From: Labilibaculum sp. DW002
GTDB taxonomy: Bacteria > Bacteroidota > Bacteroidia > Bacteroidales > Marinifilaceae
DNA: 64,000 nucleotides
Assembly (NCBI RefSeq): GCF_029029525.1
Contig: NZ_JAKJSC010000005.1
Coordinates: 186,001 to 250,000 of the forward strand
Direction of reading: 5' to 3'
This document shows, piece after piece, positions 8,752 to 16,972 of this stretch. The notes beneath the pieces were generated by a model, which saw only the letters and a list, made by a program, of their open reading frames with translations, had not been told where the DNA came from and searched no databases. The number at the start of each line of letters is the position of its first letter. Position 1 is the stretch's first letter. The position numbers were made by a program, and so were the translations under genes.

Positions 8752-8902
8752 AGTACAACACAAAGTAACACAAAGGTTTTATTTGGTGTTGTAATAGTTA
8801 ACCTGTGGTTTAATAGGAAAATAGTTATAAGAATTGAAAGCTATAAAAGGAGTAAATACTTTGTGTGTCTTCGTGAACACCTTAGTGTATCTTTTGTGGT
8901 AA
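8738..8902. repeat. Imperfect inverted repeat of the CACAAAG/CTTTGTG type
   Basis: The left arm, 8738-8778, carries CACGAAG, ACACAAAGTAACACAAAGG. The right arm, 8861-8902, reads CTTTGTGTGTCTTCGTG and CTTTTGTGG. They can fold back on each other over the gap between cbiET and cbiGF. Related wording occurs at 25.7 kb and 28.0 kb. This looks like a dispersed intergenic element that was inserted into the operon without blocking it. Confidence 0.55.
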
Positions 8903-8915
8903 AAAGATAAATAAA

Positions 8916-10745
8916 ATGAGCAATATATTCATCATTATCAACAATAGTTTTGCCATGGCAACGGCCGAAAGGATTGCCTCTAAAATGGAAGGAAGCTCTA
9001 TTGTTTCAGTAGCAGGTTATCCGGGAACCAATAAGATTTCTTCTTTACCTGAATTTTTGAACGAAAACTTTCAGGTAACTGATTTGCTAATTTTTATTGG
9101 TGCTATGGGCATTTGTGTTCGAAGTATTGCTCCGCATTTACAAGATAAGGCGAAAGATCCTGCTGTAATTAACATGGATTTGCATGGAAAATACATTCAG
9201 TCGGTAGTGTCTGGACACAAAGGCGGAGCGAATGAATACGCGAAACAAATTGCAAAAATAACCAATGGTACAGCAATTATAACAACCGCTAGTGATACAT
9301 TGGAATTATGGCCTTTAGATATATTTGGAAATAAATTCGATTGGACAAATGAGTATCAGAATACCACGGAGAATGATTTAATTTCAGCTTTTGTAAATCA
9401 GAAGAAAACAGCTTTGTTGCTGGATGTAAAAAATGAGGGGACTCAAATTTTGCAGGAGTCATGTCCTGATTTCGTTGATGTTTTCTACGAATTTGATCAG
9501 ATCAAACAAGAGGATTTTGATTTGTTAATAGCTGTAACGCCAGGTATATATGAAACAAGTATTCCTAGCTTATTCTTCCGTTCCAAGTGTGTTGTTGTTG
9601 GAACTGGTGCACAAAAGGGTATTGATGCAGACGCATTTGAAAGTGAATTGAAAGCATCTTTTACGAGTAATTATTTGGCATTTGCATCACTAAAAAATAT
9701 CAATAGCATTGATGTAAAAGTTAATGAGGAGGCTTATAAGCTGTTTAGCGAGACTAAAAATATTTCTTTTCTTACTTATACAGCTGAAGAGTTAAATGAG
9801 AAAGAGGATCAGGTATCCTATTCTGAAGCTGCGCATCGTGAGGTAGGAGCCGTTAATGTATCTGAGGCATCTGCATTGCTTGCGAGTGGATCGAAAAGAT
9901 TATTGCAAACCAAAAGCAAACATGTTGATGCAAATGGAAAGCATTTTACATTGGCATTGGCAATGGATTCTGAGCAAGAACGAAAAGGGGAAATCTTTAT
10001 CGTTGGAGCAGGCCCGGGAGCACCCGATTTAGTTTCAGTAAGAGGTAAAAGCTTACTAAAAAGAGCAGATTTAATATTATATGCTGGTAGTTTGGTTCCA
10101 AGAGAGTTGACTGATTACGGCAAAACTTCATGTGTGATTCGCAACTCAGCAGATTTAACCTTGGAAGAGCAATTCGATGTAATGAAAGAGCATTACGATC
10201 GAGGTGGTTTGGTGGTGCGTTTGCATACAGGTGATCCTTGTATTTACGGTGCAATTCAGGAACAAATGAATTTCTTCGATCAGCATGAAATGGATTATGA
10301 AATCGTACCAGGAATTTCATCTTTTCAGGCTGCTGCAGCGAGATTAAAGTCGCAATTTACAATACCAGAAAAAGTTCAGTCTATAATTCTTACTCGTGGA
10401 GAGGGAAGAACACCAATGCCTCCAAGAGAACAACTTTCAGAATTTGCCAAATTCCAATCTACCATTTGCTTGTTTTTGAGTGTGACTTTGGTGGAAAAAC
10501 TTCAGAAAGATTTATTGGTTGGATATCCTGAAACTACTCCAGTTGCAATTTGCCACAAGTTGACATGGAAAGAGGAGAAGATTTGGAGAGGAGAGTTGAA
10601 AGATCTTGTAAAAATAGTAAAGGAAAATAAACTGTCATTAACAGTGATGATTGTTGTTGGAGAAGCGATCGGAAATCGTAAAAACAGATCTCTTTTGTAT
10701 CATCCGAAGTTTACACACGGATGCCGAAAAGGAATTGAGAATTAG
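8916..10745 (+). CDS. cbiGF: Fusion: cobalt-precorrin-5A hydrolase (CbiG) + cobalt-precorrin-4 C11-methyltransferase (CbiF)
   Basis: Residues 1-345 are CbiG, which opens the delta-lactone and releases acetaldehyde. FIGAMGICVRSIAPHL and VNMDLHG-type and VSGHKGGANEYAK motifs mark its N-domain; the C-domain has VVVGTGAQKGIDADAFE and EVGAVNVSEASAL. Residues from about 350 are CbiF/CobM: IFIVGAGPGAPDLVSVRG, LHTGDPCIYGAIQEQ, VPGISSFQAAAARLK and ILTRGEGRTPMPPRE. CbiF acts immediately before CbiG, so here the fused enzymes are consecutive and channelling is plausible. CbiG usually has a C-R-x-G motif; AQKG here is a variation. The gene restarts after a 164-bp gap filled by an inverted repeat. Confidence 0.93.
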   Translation: MSNIFIIINNSFAMATAERIASKMEGSSIVSVAGYPGTNKISSLPEFLNENFQVTDLLIFIGAMGICVRSIAPHLQDKAKDPAVINMDLHGKYIQSVVSGHKGGANEYAKQIAKITNGTAIITTASDTLELWPLDIFGNKFDWTNEYQNTTENDLISAFVNQKKTALLLDVKNEGTQILQESCPDFVDVFYEFDQIKQEDFDLLIAVTPGIYETSIPSLFFRSKCVVVGTGAQKGIDADAFESELKASFTSNYLAFASLKNINSIDVKVNEEAYKLFSETKNISFLTYTAEELNEKEDQVSYSEAAHREVGAVNVSEASALLASGSKRLLQTKSKHVDANGKHFTLALAMDSEQERKGEIFIVGAGPGAPDLVSVRGKSLLKRADLILYAGSLVPRELTDYGKTSCVIRNSADLTLEEQFDVMKEHYDRGGLVVRLHTGDPCIYGAIQEQMNFFDQHEMDYEIVPGISSFQAAAARLKSQFTIPEKVQSIILTRGEGRTPMPPREQLSEFAKFQSTICLFLSVTLVEKLQKDLLVGYPETTPVAICHKLTWKEEKIWRGELKDLVKIVKENKLSLTVMIVVGEAIGNRKNRSLLYHPKFTHGCRKGIEN

Positions 10746-10811
10746 TAATGAATAATTATTAATTGAATAAATAAGACAGAGCAAGTTTCTGTGTGAAAAG
10801 TAAAATAAATG

Positions 10812-10827
10812 TTCGTTACGTAACGAA
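10812..10827. promoter_or_regulatory. Perfect 16-bp palindrome upstream of cbiJD
   Basis: TTCGTTACGTAACGAA is fully self-complementary and lies 18 nt before the cbiJD start, in a 100-bp AT-rich gap inside the operon. It could be a dimeric regulator site or a short RNA hairpin. There is no sequence evidence that tells which. Confidence 0.35.
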
Positions 10828-10845
10828 TGAGATAAAATAAGTGCA

Positions 10846-12666
10846 ATGAAGGTACTTCTATTTGGGGGAACGACAGAGGGGAAAGCAACTTCTAACTGGC
10901 TAGATGATTTGGAAATTTCACATTTCTACTCGACAAAAACGAGTTCTGGAAATTACGAATCCAAATTTGGTCAGCGAATTTGTGGTGCGATGAATGTAGA
11001 AGAAATATGCACTTTTTGCCTTGAAAATAAAATTGATTTGGTGATTGATGCAGCACATCCTTTTGCGGAGGTTCTGCATCATAGCATCTCAACTGCGGCA
11101 AATCAAGTGAGTTTACCGGTAATTAGAATAGAACGAGATGGAGTGCCAAGAATTGAGAGTGAGTATGTGAGATATCATCACAGCCTTGCTGCTATATTGA
11201 CTGATATACAGACTGAAGCTTGCCAAAAGATAGTTTCGTTAGTTGGTGTTAAATCTCTTCCTGTTATCCACAAAACAATGCCAGAGGCTAGTATTTGGTA
11301 TCGAATATTGGATTTTCCTTCTTCCTTGGAAATAGCTAAGGAAGCAGGAGTAAAAATTGAAAAACTGATTGTTTCTGCAGCTTTCGAAGGAATGGAATCC
11401 ATTGAAGATTTGTTGCTTGATGAAGGTATTGAAGCAATGATTACCAAGGAAAGCGGCTATTCGGGTCTATTGGATCAGAAAATGGACTTGGCAGTAAAGC
11501 ATCAAATTCCATTGTATGTGATTGCGAGACCAGAACTACCTGAATACGATGAAACGATTACCAATCGAGAGATGCTGCAGAAGTATTTGAAGCGGAAGTT
11601 TCAATTGGAAAGAAAGGAACTGGCTCCAGGCTTTACAAGTGGAACTTGTGCCACAATATCCGCGAAAGCGGCAATGAAATTATTGCTGGGAGAGGAATTG
11701 CAGCAAACAGAAAGTGTTGTGTTAGCGGATGGTGGCATTTGCGAAATGCAGTTGCACCAAAATAAATTAGGAGACGGCTTTGCCCTTTGTTCAGTGGTGA
11801 AAAATTCAGGAGACGATCCGGATGTTACCGATGGAACAGAAATTGGGGTGAGTTTAAAATGGAATGATGAGCATTGCATTCGATTTGTGAAAGGTGAAGG
11901 CGTTGGAACCGTTACTTTAAAAGGTTTGGGAATTCCTATTGGAGAGCCTGCGATTAACCCAGTTCCGCGAAAAACGATTGCCTTTGAATTGGAACAGCTT
12001 ATGGCAGATCATGAATTGACAAGAGGTGTTGATGTTTCTGTTTTTGTTCCCGTTGGCAAAAAGTTGGGGGCGAAAACCTTTAATCCAAAGTTGGGGATAA
12101 TAGATGGTATTTCAATTATTGGAACGACTGGGCGAATAAAACCTTACTCTTTGGATGCTTACATGCAGAGTATTCGCAAAGAAGTTGATATGGCCGTTGC
12201 TAATGATAACAAACACATTGTTGTGAATTCGGGAGGCAGAAGCGAGCGTTATTTGAAGAATAAATTTCCAGACTTAGATAATTTGGCATTTCTGCAATAT
12301 GGCAACTTCATTGGAGAGATGATGAATACCATTAATGGTTCTGGAGTGCACAAAGTAAGCATGGGAATCATGACCGGGAAGGCCGTGAAATTGGCTGCGG
12401 GCAGTTTGGATACACACAGTAAAAAGGTGGTTTTAGATCATGAGTTTTTGAAGGGAATCGCCAAGGAGTGTAATTATCCTGAGGATATAATAGAACAGGT
12501 TGGGAAGATAAAAATGGGGCGTGAACTGGAGGAAATATTCGCATTCTCGGAAGAAGAAGCATTTTTTGAACAGATAAAAAAGAAATGCATTCAAGTTTGC
12601 CAACAAGTATTGAAAGGCTACGAGTTTGAACTTTTGTTAATTAGTAATAAGGGAGAAATAATATAG
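10846..12666 (+). CDS. cbiJD: Fusion: cobalt-precorrin-6A reductase (CbiJ) + cobalt-precorrin-5B C1-methyltransferase (CbiD)
   Basis: Residues 1-245 are CbiJ/CobK, the NAD(P)H-dependent reductase: VLLFGGTTEGKATSNWL at the N-terminus and VIDAAHPFAEVLHHSIS near residue 65. Residues from about 255 are CbiD, the anaerobic C1-methyltransferase: APGFTSGTCATISAKAAMK, SGDDPDVTDGTEIGVSL, NPVPRKTI and NSGGRSERYLK. CbiD is diagnostic of the oxygen-independent pathway. The two activities are consecutive (CbiD then CbiJ), though encoded in reverse order. The gene is separated from cbiGF by 100 bp but shares strand and function; 3 nt separate it from cbiM. Confidence 0.93.
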   Translation: MKVLLFGGTTEGKATSNWLDDLEISHFYSTKTSSGNYESKFGQRICGAMNVEEICTFCLENKIDLVIDAAHPFAEVLHHSISTAANQVSLPVIRIERDGVPRIESEYVRYHHSLAAILTDIQTEACQKIVSLVGVKSLPVIHKTMPEASIWYRILDFPSSLEIAKEAGVKIEKLIVSAAFEGMESIEDLLLDEGIEAMITKESGYSGLLDQKMDLAVKHQIPLYVIARPELPEYDETITNREMLQKYLKRKFQLERKELAPGFTSGTCATISAKAAMKLLLGEELQQTESVVLADGGICEMQLHQNKLGDGFALCSVVKNSGDDPDVTDGTEIGVSLKWNDEHCIRFVKGEGVGTVTLKGLGIPIGEPAINPVPRKTIAFELEQLMADHELTRGVDVSVFVPVGKKLGAKTFNPKLGIIDGISIIGTTGRIKPYSLDAYMQSIRKEVDMAVANDNKHIVVNSGGRSERYLKNKFPDLDNLAFLQYGNFIGEMMNTINGSGVHKVSMGIMTGKAVKLAAGSLDTHSKKVVLDHEFLKGIAKECNYPEDIIEQVGKIKMGRELEEIFAFSEEEAFFEQIKKKCIQVCQQVLKGYEFELLLISNKGEII

Positions 12667-12669
12667 AAA

Positions 12670-13398
12670 ATGGGAAAAAAGCTATTTGTTTTACTGGCAT
12701 TTTTAGTTCCTTTTCAGGGATTTAGTATGCACATCATGGAAGGTTATCTGCCTGCTGCATGGTCTATTTTCTGGACTGTTGTTTACCTGCCATTTTTTGT
12801 TTGGGGTGTTAAGGTGATTCAAAAGAAAGTGAAAAAACATCCAGAATTGAAAATGTTGTTTGCATTGGCAGCGGCTTTTGCATTTGTTTTGTCGGCACTA
12901 AAATTGCCATCGGTAACAGGCAGTAGTTCGCATCCGACTGGAGTCGGTTTGGGAACCTTGCTTTTTGGACCAATTGCCATGAGTGTTTTGGGTGTTTTGG
13001 TGCTGATTTTTCAGGTTTTACTATTGGCACATGGAGGTATTACAACTTTAGGCGCCAATGCTTTTTCGATGGCTTTGGCAGGTCCTTTGGTAACTTTCGG
13101 AATTTATAAATTGTGTGCCAAATTAAAGTGTAATCGATCTGTATCTATCTTTTTAGCTGCTAGTTTAGGCGATTTAGCAACCTATACGGTTACCGCAATT
13201 CAGCTCGCTTTGGCGCATCCTGATACACACACAGGTTTTGCAGGTGCATTTGTGAAGTTTGCTTCTATTTTTAGCTTAACGCAGATTCCGATTGCCATTG
13301 TAGAAGGTTTAGTAACTGTTTTGGTTATGAATATCTTAATTAAAACAATACCGAATTGGGACGGGTTGAAATTTAACTTCCAAACATCTAAATCCTAG
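12670..13398 (+). CDS. cbiM: Energy-coupling factor cobalt transporter, substrate-binding subunit CbiM
   Basis: CbiM is the membrane S-component that binds Co(II). The mature protein begins MHIMEGYLP after a short hydrophobic leader (about residues 1-18); the N-terminal MHIM with its His is the metal-binding hallmark of the family and becomes the N-terminus after leader cleavage. Six to seven hydrophobic segments follow, with [17 protein letters not shown] and [18 protein letters not shown] as conserved blocks. Length 242 aa is normal. It is followed 3 nt later by cbiN and then cbiQ and cbiO, the complete importer, placed in the biosynthetic operon and so under the same riboswitch. Confidence 0.95.
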   Translation: MGKKLFVLLAFLVPFQGFSMHIMEGYLPAAWSIFWTVVYLPFFVWGVKVIQKKVKKHPELKMLFALAAAFAFVLSALKLPSVTGSSSHPTGVGLGTLLFGPIAMSVLGVLVLIFQVLLLAHGGITTLGANAFSMALAGPLVTFGIYKLCAKLKCNRSVSIFLAASLGDLATYTVTAIQLALAHPDTHTGFAGAFVKFASIFSLTQIPIAIVEGLVTVLVMNILIKTIPNWDGLKFNFQTSKS

Positions 13399-13401
13399 GG
13401 T

Positions 13402-13698
13402 ATGAAGAAATACATTCAGAAAAATCAAAATATTTTTTTGTTGCTAGCAATAATTGCAATTGTTATCGGGGTTTTTGCCTATGTAGGTGAATCTGAATTT
13501 GGTGGCTCCGATGGTCATGCTGAAGAGTACATTACGCAAGCAAATCCCGATTATGAACCTTGGTTTTCGAGCATATGGGAACCACCGGGATCAGAAATTG
13601 AAAGCTTGCTTTTTGCATTGCAAGCAGCAATTGGTGCTGGCGTAATTTGCTACGTGATTGGGTATTACAAAGGGCGGCGAGCAACGATTTCAAAATGA
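13402..13698 (+). CDS. cbiN: Cobalt transport protein CbiN
   Basis: A small auxiliary subunit with two transmembrane helices (about residues 10-28 and 70-88) separated by an extracytoplasmic loop. The loop is acidic and has PDYEPWFSSIWEPPGSEIESLLFALQ, the family signature. CbiN helps CbiM load cobalt. At 98 aa it is the expected size. It is 3 nt behind cbiM. A repeat-containing gap then separates it from cbiQ. Confidence 0.92.
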   Translation: MKKYIQKNQNIFLLLAIIAIVIGVFAYVGESEFGGSDGHAEEYITQANPDYEPWFSSIWEPPGSEIESLLFALQAAIGAGVICYVIGYYKGRRATISK

Positions 13699-13708
13699 TT
13701 TTCTAGAA

Positions 13709-13851
13709 CACCCCTCTGGCTTTCGCCTCTCGAAAGCTTTCGGGATCTCCTGAATAGGGAGAAAGAAAAAAGAGATGTTTAATCATTTCTAAATATGCTA
13801 AATTTTAAAATCTTCCCCTTTTAAGGGTAAGTGCCGATAGGCGAAGGGGTG
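13709..13851. repeat. Inverted-repeat intergenic element (MITE/REP-like) between cbiN and cbiQ
   Basis: The left end reads CACCCCTCTGGCTTTCGCC and the right end GGCGAAGGGGTG, which are complementary around a central part holding CTCCTGAATAGGGAG and CCCCTTTTAAGGG. The overall layout, about 140 bp with CCCCT termini, is of the kind of small palindromic element scattered in Bacteroidota genomes. It encodes nothing. Confidence 0.6.
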
Positions 13852-13894
13852 ATTGTATTATTAATTACTCATTATTAATTTATAATTATAGTAG

Positions 13895-14665
13895 GTGTTT
13901 ATAAGCGAACGATACGTAATAAAGAAATCCATTTTCGGATTGCATAGCATGGAGAAATTTGCCCTTTTTATGGTGCTTCTAAATGCTGCTTTGCTTTCGG
14001 GGAATTCTTATTTACACTTGTTTCTTATTCTGTTTATTTCTCTTGGCTTTTTTGCGCATGGTCTTGGTTTTCTAAAATTGATTCGTCTGCTTGCTTTGCC
14101 ATTTGGTTTTATTGTTTTAGGTAGTATTTCCATTGCTTTTTCTTTGCACGCCGATCCTGAAAGTAGTTTGTTTTGTTTCGACACAATGGACTTATGCATT
14201 GGTTTGGAGGAAGCTGGATTAAACAAAGCACTTTCCTTGTTTATGAAAGCAATGGCCGCAGTTATGGCTCTTAATTACTTAATTTTATCTTGTTCCTTAT
14301 CAGAAATTAATGATATCGGTAGGAGATTGCGGATTCCGCTTATTTTGCGCGAGTTGTTTGTCCTGACGTATCGTTACATATCACTTTTATTTTCATTCAC
14401 CAACCAGGTTCATATATCGCAACGCAACCGACTTGGATATGTGAATCGAAAGAAGTCGGTTTTATCGATTGGGATGTTATTTTCTTCGGTGTTTATTAAG
14501 AGTCTTTTGTTTTCGAACAGAAGTTTGGAGGCACTTCAATCTCGAGGATACGATGGTGAGTTCTACTTTAATGAACAAAATATGCCGATAAGACTAAAAC
14601 AAGTGCTTTTATTAATCTTATTGGGAATTTTATTAATCGTTATACACTTTGTCACTTCTATTTGA
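13895..14665 (+). CDS. cbiQ: Energy-coupling factor transporter transmembrane protein CbiQ
   Basis: CbiQ is the T-component that couples ATP hydrolysis by CbiO to movement of CbiM. The 256-aa protein has about five hydrophobic segments. The EAL/ARG-type coupling region of the family is seen as SLEALQSRGYDGEF near residue 210. I use GTG at 13895: an in-frame TAG immediately precedes it, and the first residues (ISERY...HSMEKF) match the usual CbiQ N-terminus, so the ATG 18 codons later would cut it short. It follows the repeat element and is 4 nt before cbiO. Confidence 0.9.
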   Translation: MFISERYVIKKSIFGLHSMEKFALFMVLLNAALLSGNSYLHLFLILFISLGFFAHGLGFLKLIRLLALPFGFIVLGSISIAFSLHADPESSLFCFDTMDLCIGLEEAGLNKALSLFMKAMAAVMALNYLILSCSLSEINDIGRRLRIPLILRELFVLTYRYISLLFSFTNQVHISQRNRLGYVNRKKSVLSIGMLFSSVFIKSLLFSNRSLEALQSRGYDGEFYFNEQNMPIRLKQVLLLILLGILLIVIHFVTSI

Positions 14666-14669
14666 TTTT

Positions 14670-15464
14670 ATGATTCAACTTAAAAACATACAATACACAT
14701 ATCCGGAAGGAACAAAAGGTCTAGAAGATGTTTCATTGACTATAGAATCGGGAAGTAAAGTGGCTTTTCTGGGTGAGAATGGAGCAGGGAAGTCTTCTCT
14801 ATTTTTGGTGATAAATGGAATTCATAAGCCTCAGAAGGGAGAGTTCATTTTGGATGAGGCTCGATTTAAGTTTACGAATAAGGAACGCAAACAAATGGCC
14901 CGAAAAATTGGTTATGTGTTTCAGGATCCTGATGTGCAGTTGTTTGCTGCTAGTGTGTACGAGGATATTGCTTTTGGACCCTTTAATTTAGGATTGAATA
15001 AAAAGGAGATTGACGCTAGAGTAGAGAAAAATTTGAATTTGTTGGGAATTCAGGACTTGAAAGATAAAGCACCACATCAATTGAGTTACGGACAAAAGAA
15101 ACAGGTTGCTGTAGCTGGAGTGCTTGCTATGGAACCGGAAATTATTTTGTTTGATGAGCCATTTGCCTGGTTGGATAATCGCCACAAGCAGATTATGAAT
15201 GATATTATTGATGATTTGAACCAGCAAGGCAAGACCGTGCTGATTTCAACGCACAATCCTGATTTTGCTTTTGAATGGGCGGATAAGGTTGTATTGATGA
15301 AAGAGGGGAGAATTATTGCTGCAGATTCTCCAGAGAAAACCATGTGCAACAAAACATTGATGCAGGAAATTGGAATGGAATTACCTTTGGTTGTGCAATT
15401 GGCAGAAAAAATGGGAATTGATTCTTATTCTCGATCAATAAAAGCTTTATTACAAGAAGTTTAA
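14670..15464 (+). CDS. cbiO: Energy-coupling factor transporter ATP-binding protein CbiO
   Basis: ABC ATPase driving cobalt uptake with CbiMNQ. Walker A GENGAGKSS near residue 35, Q-loop YVFQDPDVQLF, signature LSYGQKKQVAVAGVL near residue 135, Walker B IILFDEP and H-loop STHNPDFA are intact. I start at ATG 14670, just after the cbiQ stop, not at the TTG at 14649 that would lie inside cbiQ. It is the last gene of the operon. Its stop codon overlaps the stop of the convergent glycosyltransferase (TTAA), so no terminator lies between them. Confidence 0.95.
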   Translation: MIQLKNIQYTYPEGTKGLEDVSLTIESGSKVAFLGENGAGKSSLFLVINGIHKPQKGEFILDEARFKFTNKERKQMARKIGYVFQDPDVQLFAASVYEDIAFGPFNLGLNKKEIDARVEKNLNLLGIQDLKDKAPHQLSYGQKKQVAVAGVLAMEPEIILFDEPFAWLDNRHKQIMNDIIDDLNQQGKTVLISTHNPDFAFEWADKVVLMKEGRIIAADSPEKTMCNKTLMQEIGMELPLVVQLAEKMGIDSYSRSIKALLQEV

Positions 15465-16753
15465 TTCTTCTTTAGTTGATGGTAGATGTCAATTAAATTA
15501 TCCGCTTGTTTGTAGATGTTGAATTCTTTTTCGACACCATTTTTCGCATTAGAAGAAAGTTCTAGCAATTGATCTTCATTGCTAAGAAGAGCTTTTAAAG
15601 CTTTGGCTAATTCTTCAGGTGTATTTTCTTTGTAGATGATACCGCCTTTTGATTTTTCAATAATCTCCGGAAAGGCACCAAGCTTTGGTTGCACAACAGG
15701 AACACCAGAAGCCATACTTTCCAATAAGTACAAGCCAAAAGCTTCTCCGTTTCGCACAGGCACTGAAATCATACGTACTTTTCTGAAAAAATCGTGTCTT
15801 CCATCTCCATCAAAATCTTCATGGAATTCAACTTGTTCTAGTAAATTTGCCTCTTTTAGTTTTAGCCTCATTTGCTTCAAAATAGGCTTGTCATCGCCCG
15901 TTGAGCCTCCAGTTAAAATCAATTTAACATCACTAAAATCAGCATCTTTTTTGAGTTCGATAAAGGCATCAACCATTATGTCGAAACCATTTGCCTCGCA
16001 CATTCGTGAGATGTAGCCAATGTTTCGTGCCTTCTTATTTGGCTGGGTGCATTTGTACTCATCCGGATCAACACCCAAATGGTTCGTAAATACCTTTTCT
16101 TTGCTAATCTTCATTTTATCGATGGATACTTTCGAATAGAAATTGCTCACACCAATAAAGCCATCAATGTATTCCGATTTGGTACTCATAAGAGCCCAAA
16201 TTTTATCTCGGAAAGAATCTTTCATAGCATCTACCCAAACATCTTCATCCTGTAAAGAGCAAACGAGAGTGGCATTCGGAAATTCTTCTCTTAATTTTGG
16301 AGCCAATCCCAAAAGAAGGGCATTAGATAAGTGAATCACATCTGGCTTTAGGTATTCCGCCATCCAACTCACCATTCGGTTCAGTTCTTCTTTTTGAGCT
16401 CCTTCATCACCCATTAGCATTGAGACGGTCATTTCTTCCAGACCTTTTGCACTGGTTGAACCAGCCATACTTGCAGCCAATTTTAACATTGGCCGTGAAT
16501 TTAGTAGGCGATCGACCCAAGCTGGTGCATTTCGAAAAATAGGATACAACTGTTTTAAGTAAATGCTAATGGCACCATAAAAAACAGGCATATCGTTTAG
16601 GTCATGCTCATCAGAAAATAAAGGGAGGTACATGGGGATTTTGGTCACATCATGTCCTTGCTTTTTCATTGCTAGGTGAAATTTATCATCGCGCAAGCAA
16701 TTACCACAATAGAAGCTACCACCAGAACCCGGTATAATCTGAAGAATGTTCAT
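15461..16753 (-). CDS. Family 4-type glycosyltransferase
   Basis: A GT-B fold sugar transferase. The N-terminus MNILQIIPGSGGSFYCGNCLRD is a donor/acceptor-side loop, and the C-terminal half has the retaining GT4 motif NGEAFGLYLLESMASGVPVV followed by KLGAFPEII. The N-terminal CGNC pair is notable. I choose ATG at 16753 because the 47 codons upstream to 16894 are low in coding character and the family motif begins at this Met. The gene converges on cbiO with a 4-nt overlap. Acceptor and pathway are unknown; lipopolysaccharide or exopolysaccharide is possible but not shown by context. Confidence 0.85.
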   Translation of the reverse strand: MNILQIIPGSGGSFYCGNCLRDDKFHLAMKKQGHDVTKIPMYLPLFSDEHDLNDMPVFYGAISIYLKQLYPIFRNAPAWVDRLLNSRPMLKLAASMAGSTSAKGLEEMTVSMLMGDEGAQKEELNRMVSWMAEYLKPDVIHLSNALLLGLAPKLREEFPNATLVCSLQDEDVWVDAMKDSFRDKIWALMSTKSEYIDGFIGVSNFYSKVSIDKMKISKEKVFTNHLGVDPDEYKCTQPNKKARNIGYISRMCEANGFDIMVDAFIELKKDADFSDVKLILTGGSTGDDKPILKQMRLKLKEANLLEQVEFHEDFDGDGRHDFFRKVRMISVPVRNGEAFGLYLLESMASGVPVVQPKLGAFPEIIEKSKGGIIYKENTPEELAKALKALLSNEDQLLELSSNAKNGVEKEFNIYKQADNLIDIYHQLKKN

Positions 16754-16814
16754 AAAGAAAAGTTGAAAGTGACTAATGCTTAAAGTTAAAAAATAAAGTT
16801 TAAAGTACTCAATG

Positions 16815-16852
16815 TAAAAAGTGTCTAAAGTAATTAACTCCAGACACTTTAA
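16815..16852 (-). terminator. Hairpin, possible terminator of mazG
   Basis: Perfect 9-bp stem AAAGTGTCT (16820-16828) with AGACACTTT (16844-16852). Read on the minus strand the hairpin is followed by TTTTTAC, so it would end the mazG transcript. Confidence 0.5.
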
Positions 16853-16972
16853 ATTTGTTGATATAGGGCTTACAGCCTTTGGTTTTTTGGACACTGACAG
16901 GTTTGAAAAAGCGTGTTGTGACTTTTTACTTGTCCCTTTCTCCTTTTTTACTTGAAACTTGGATCTTTTCCT

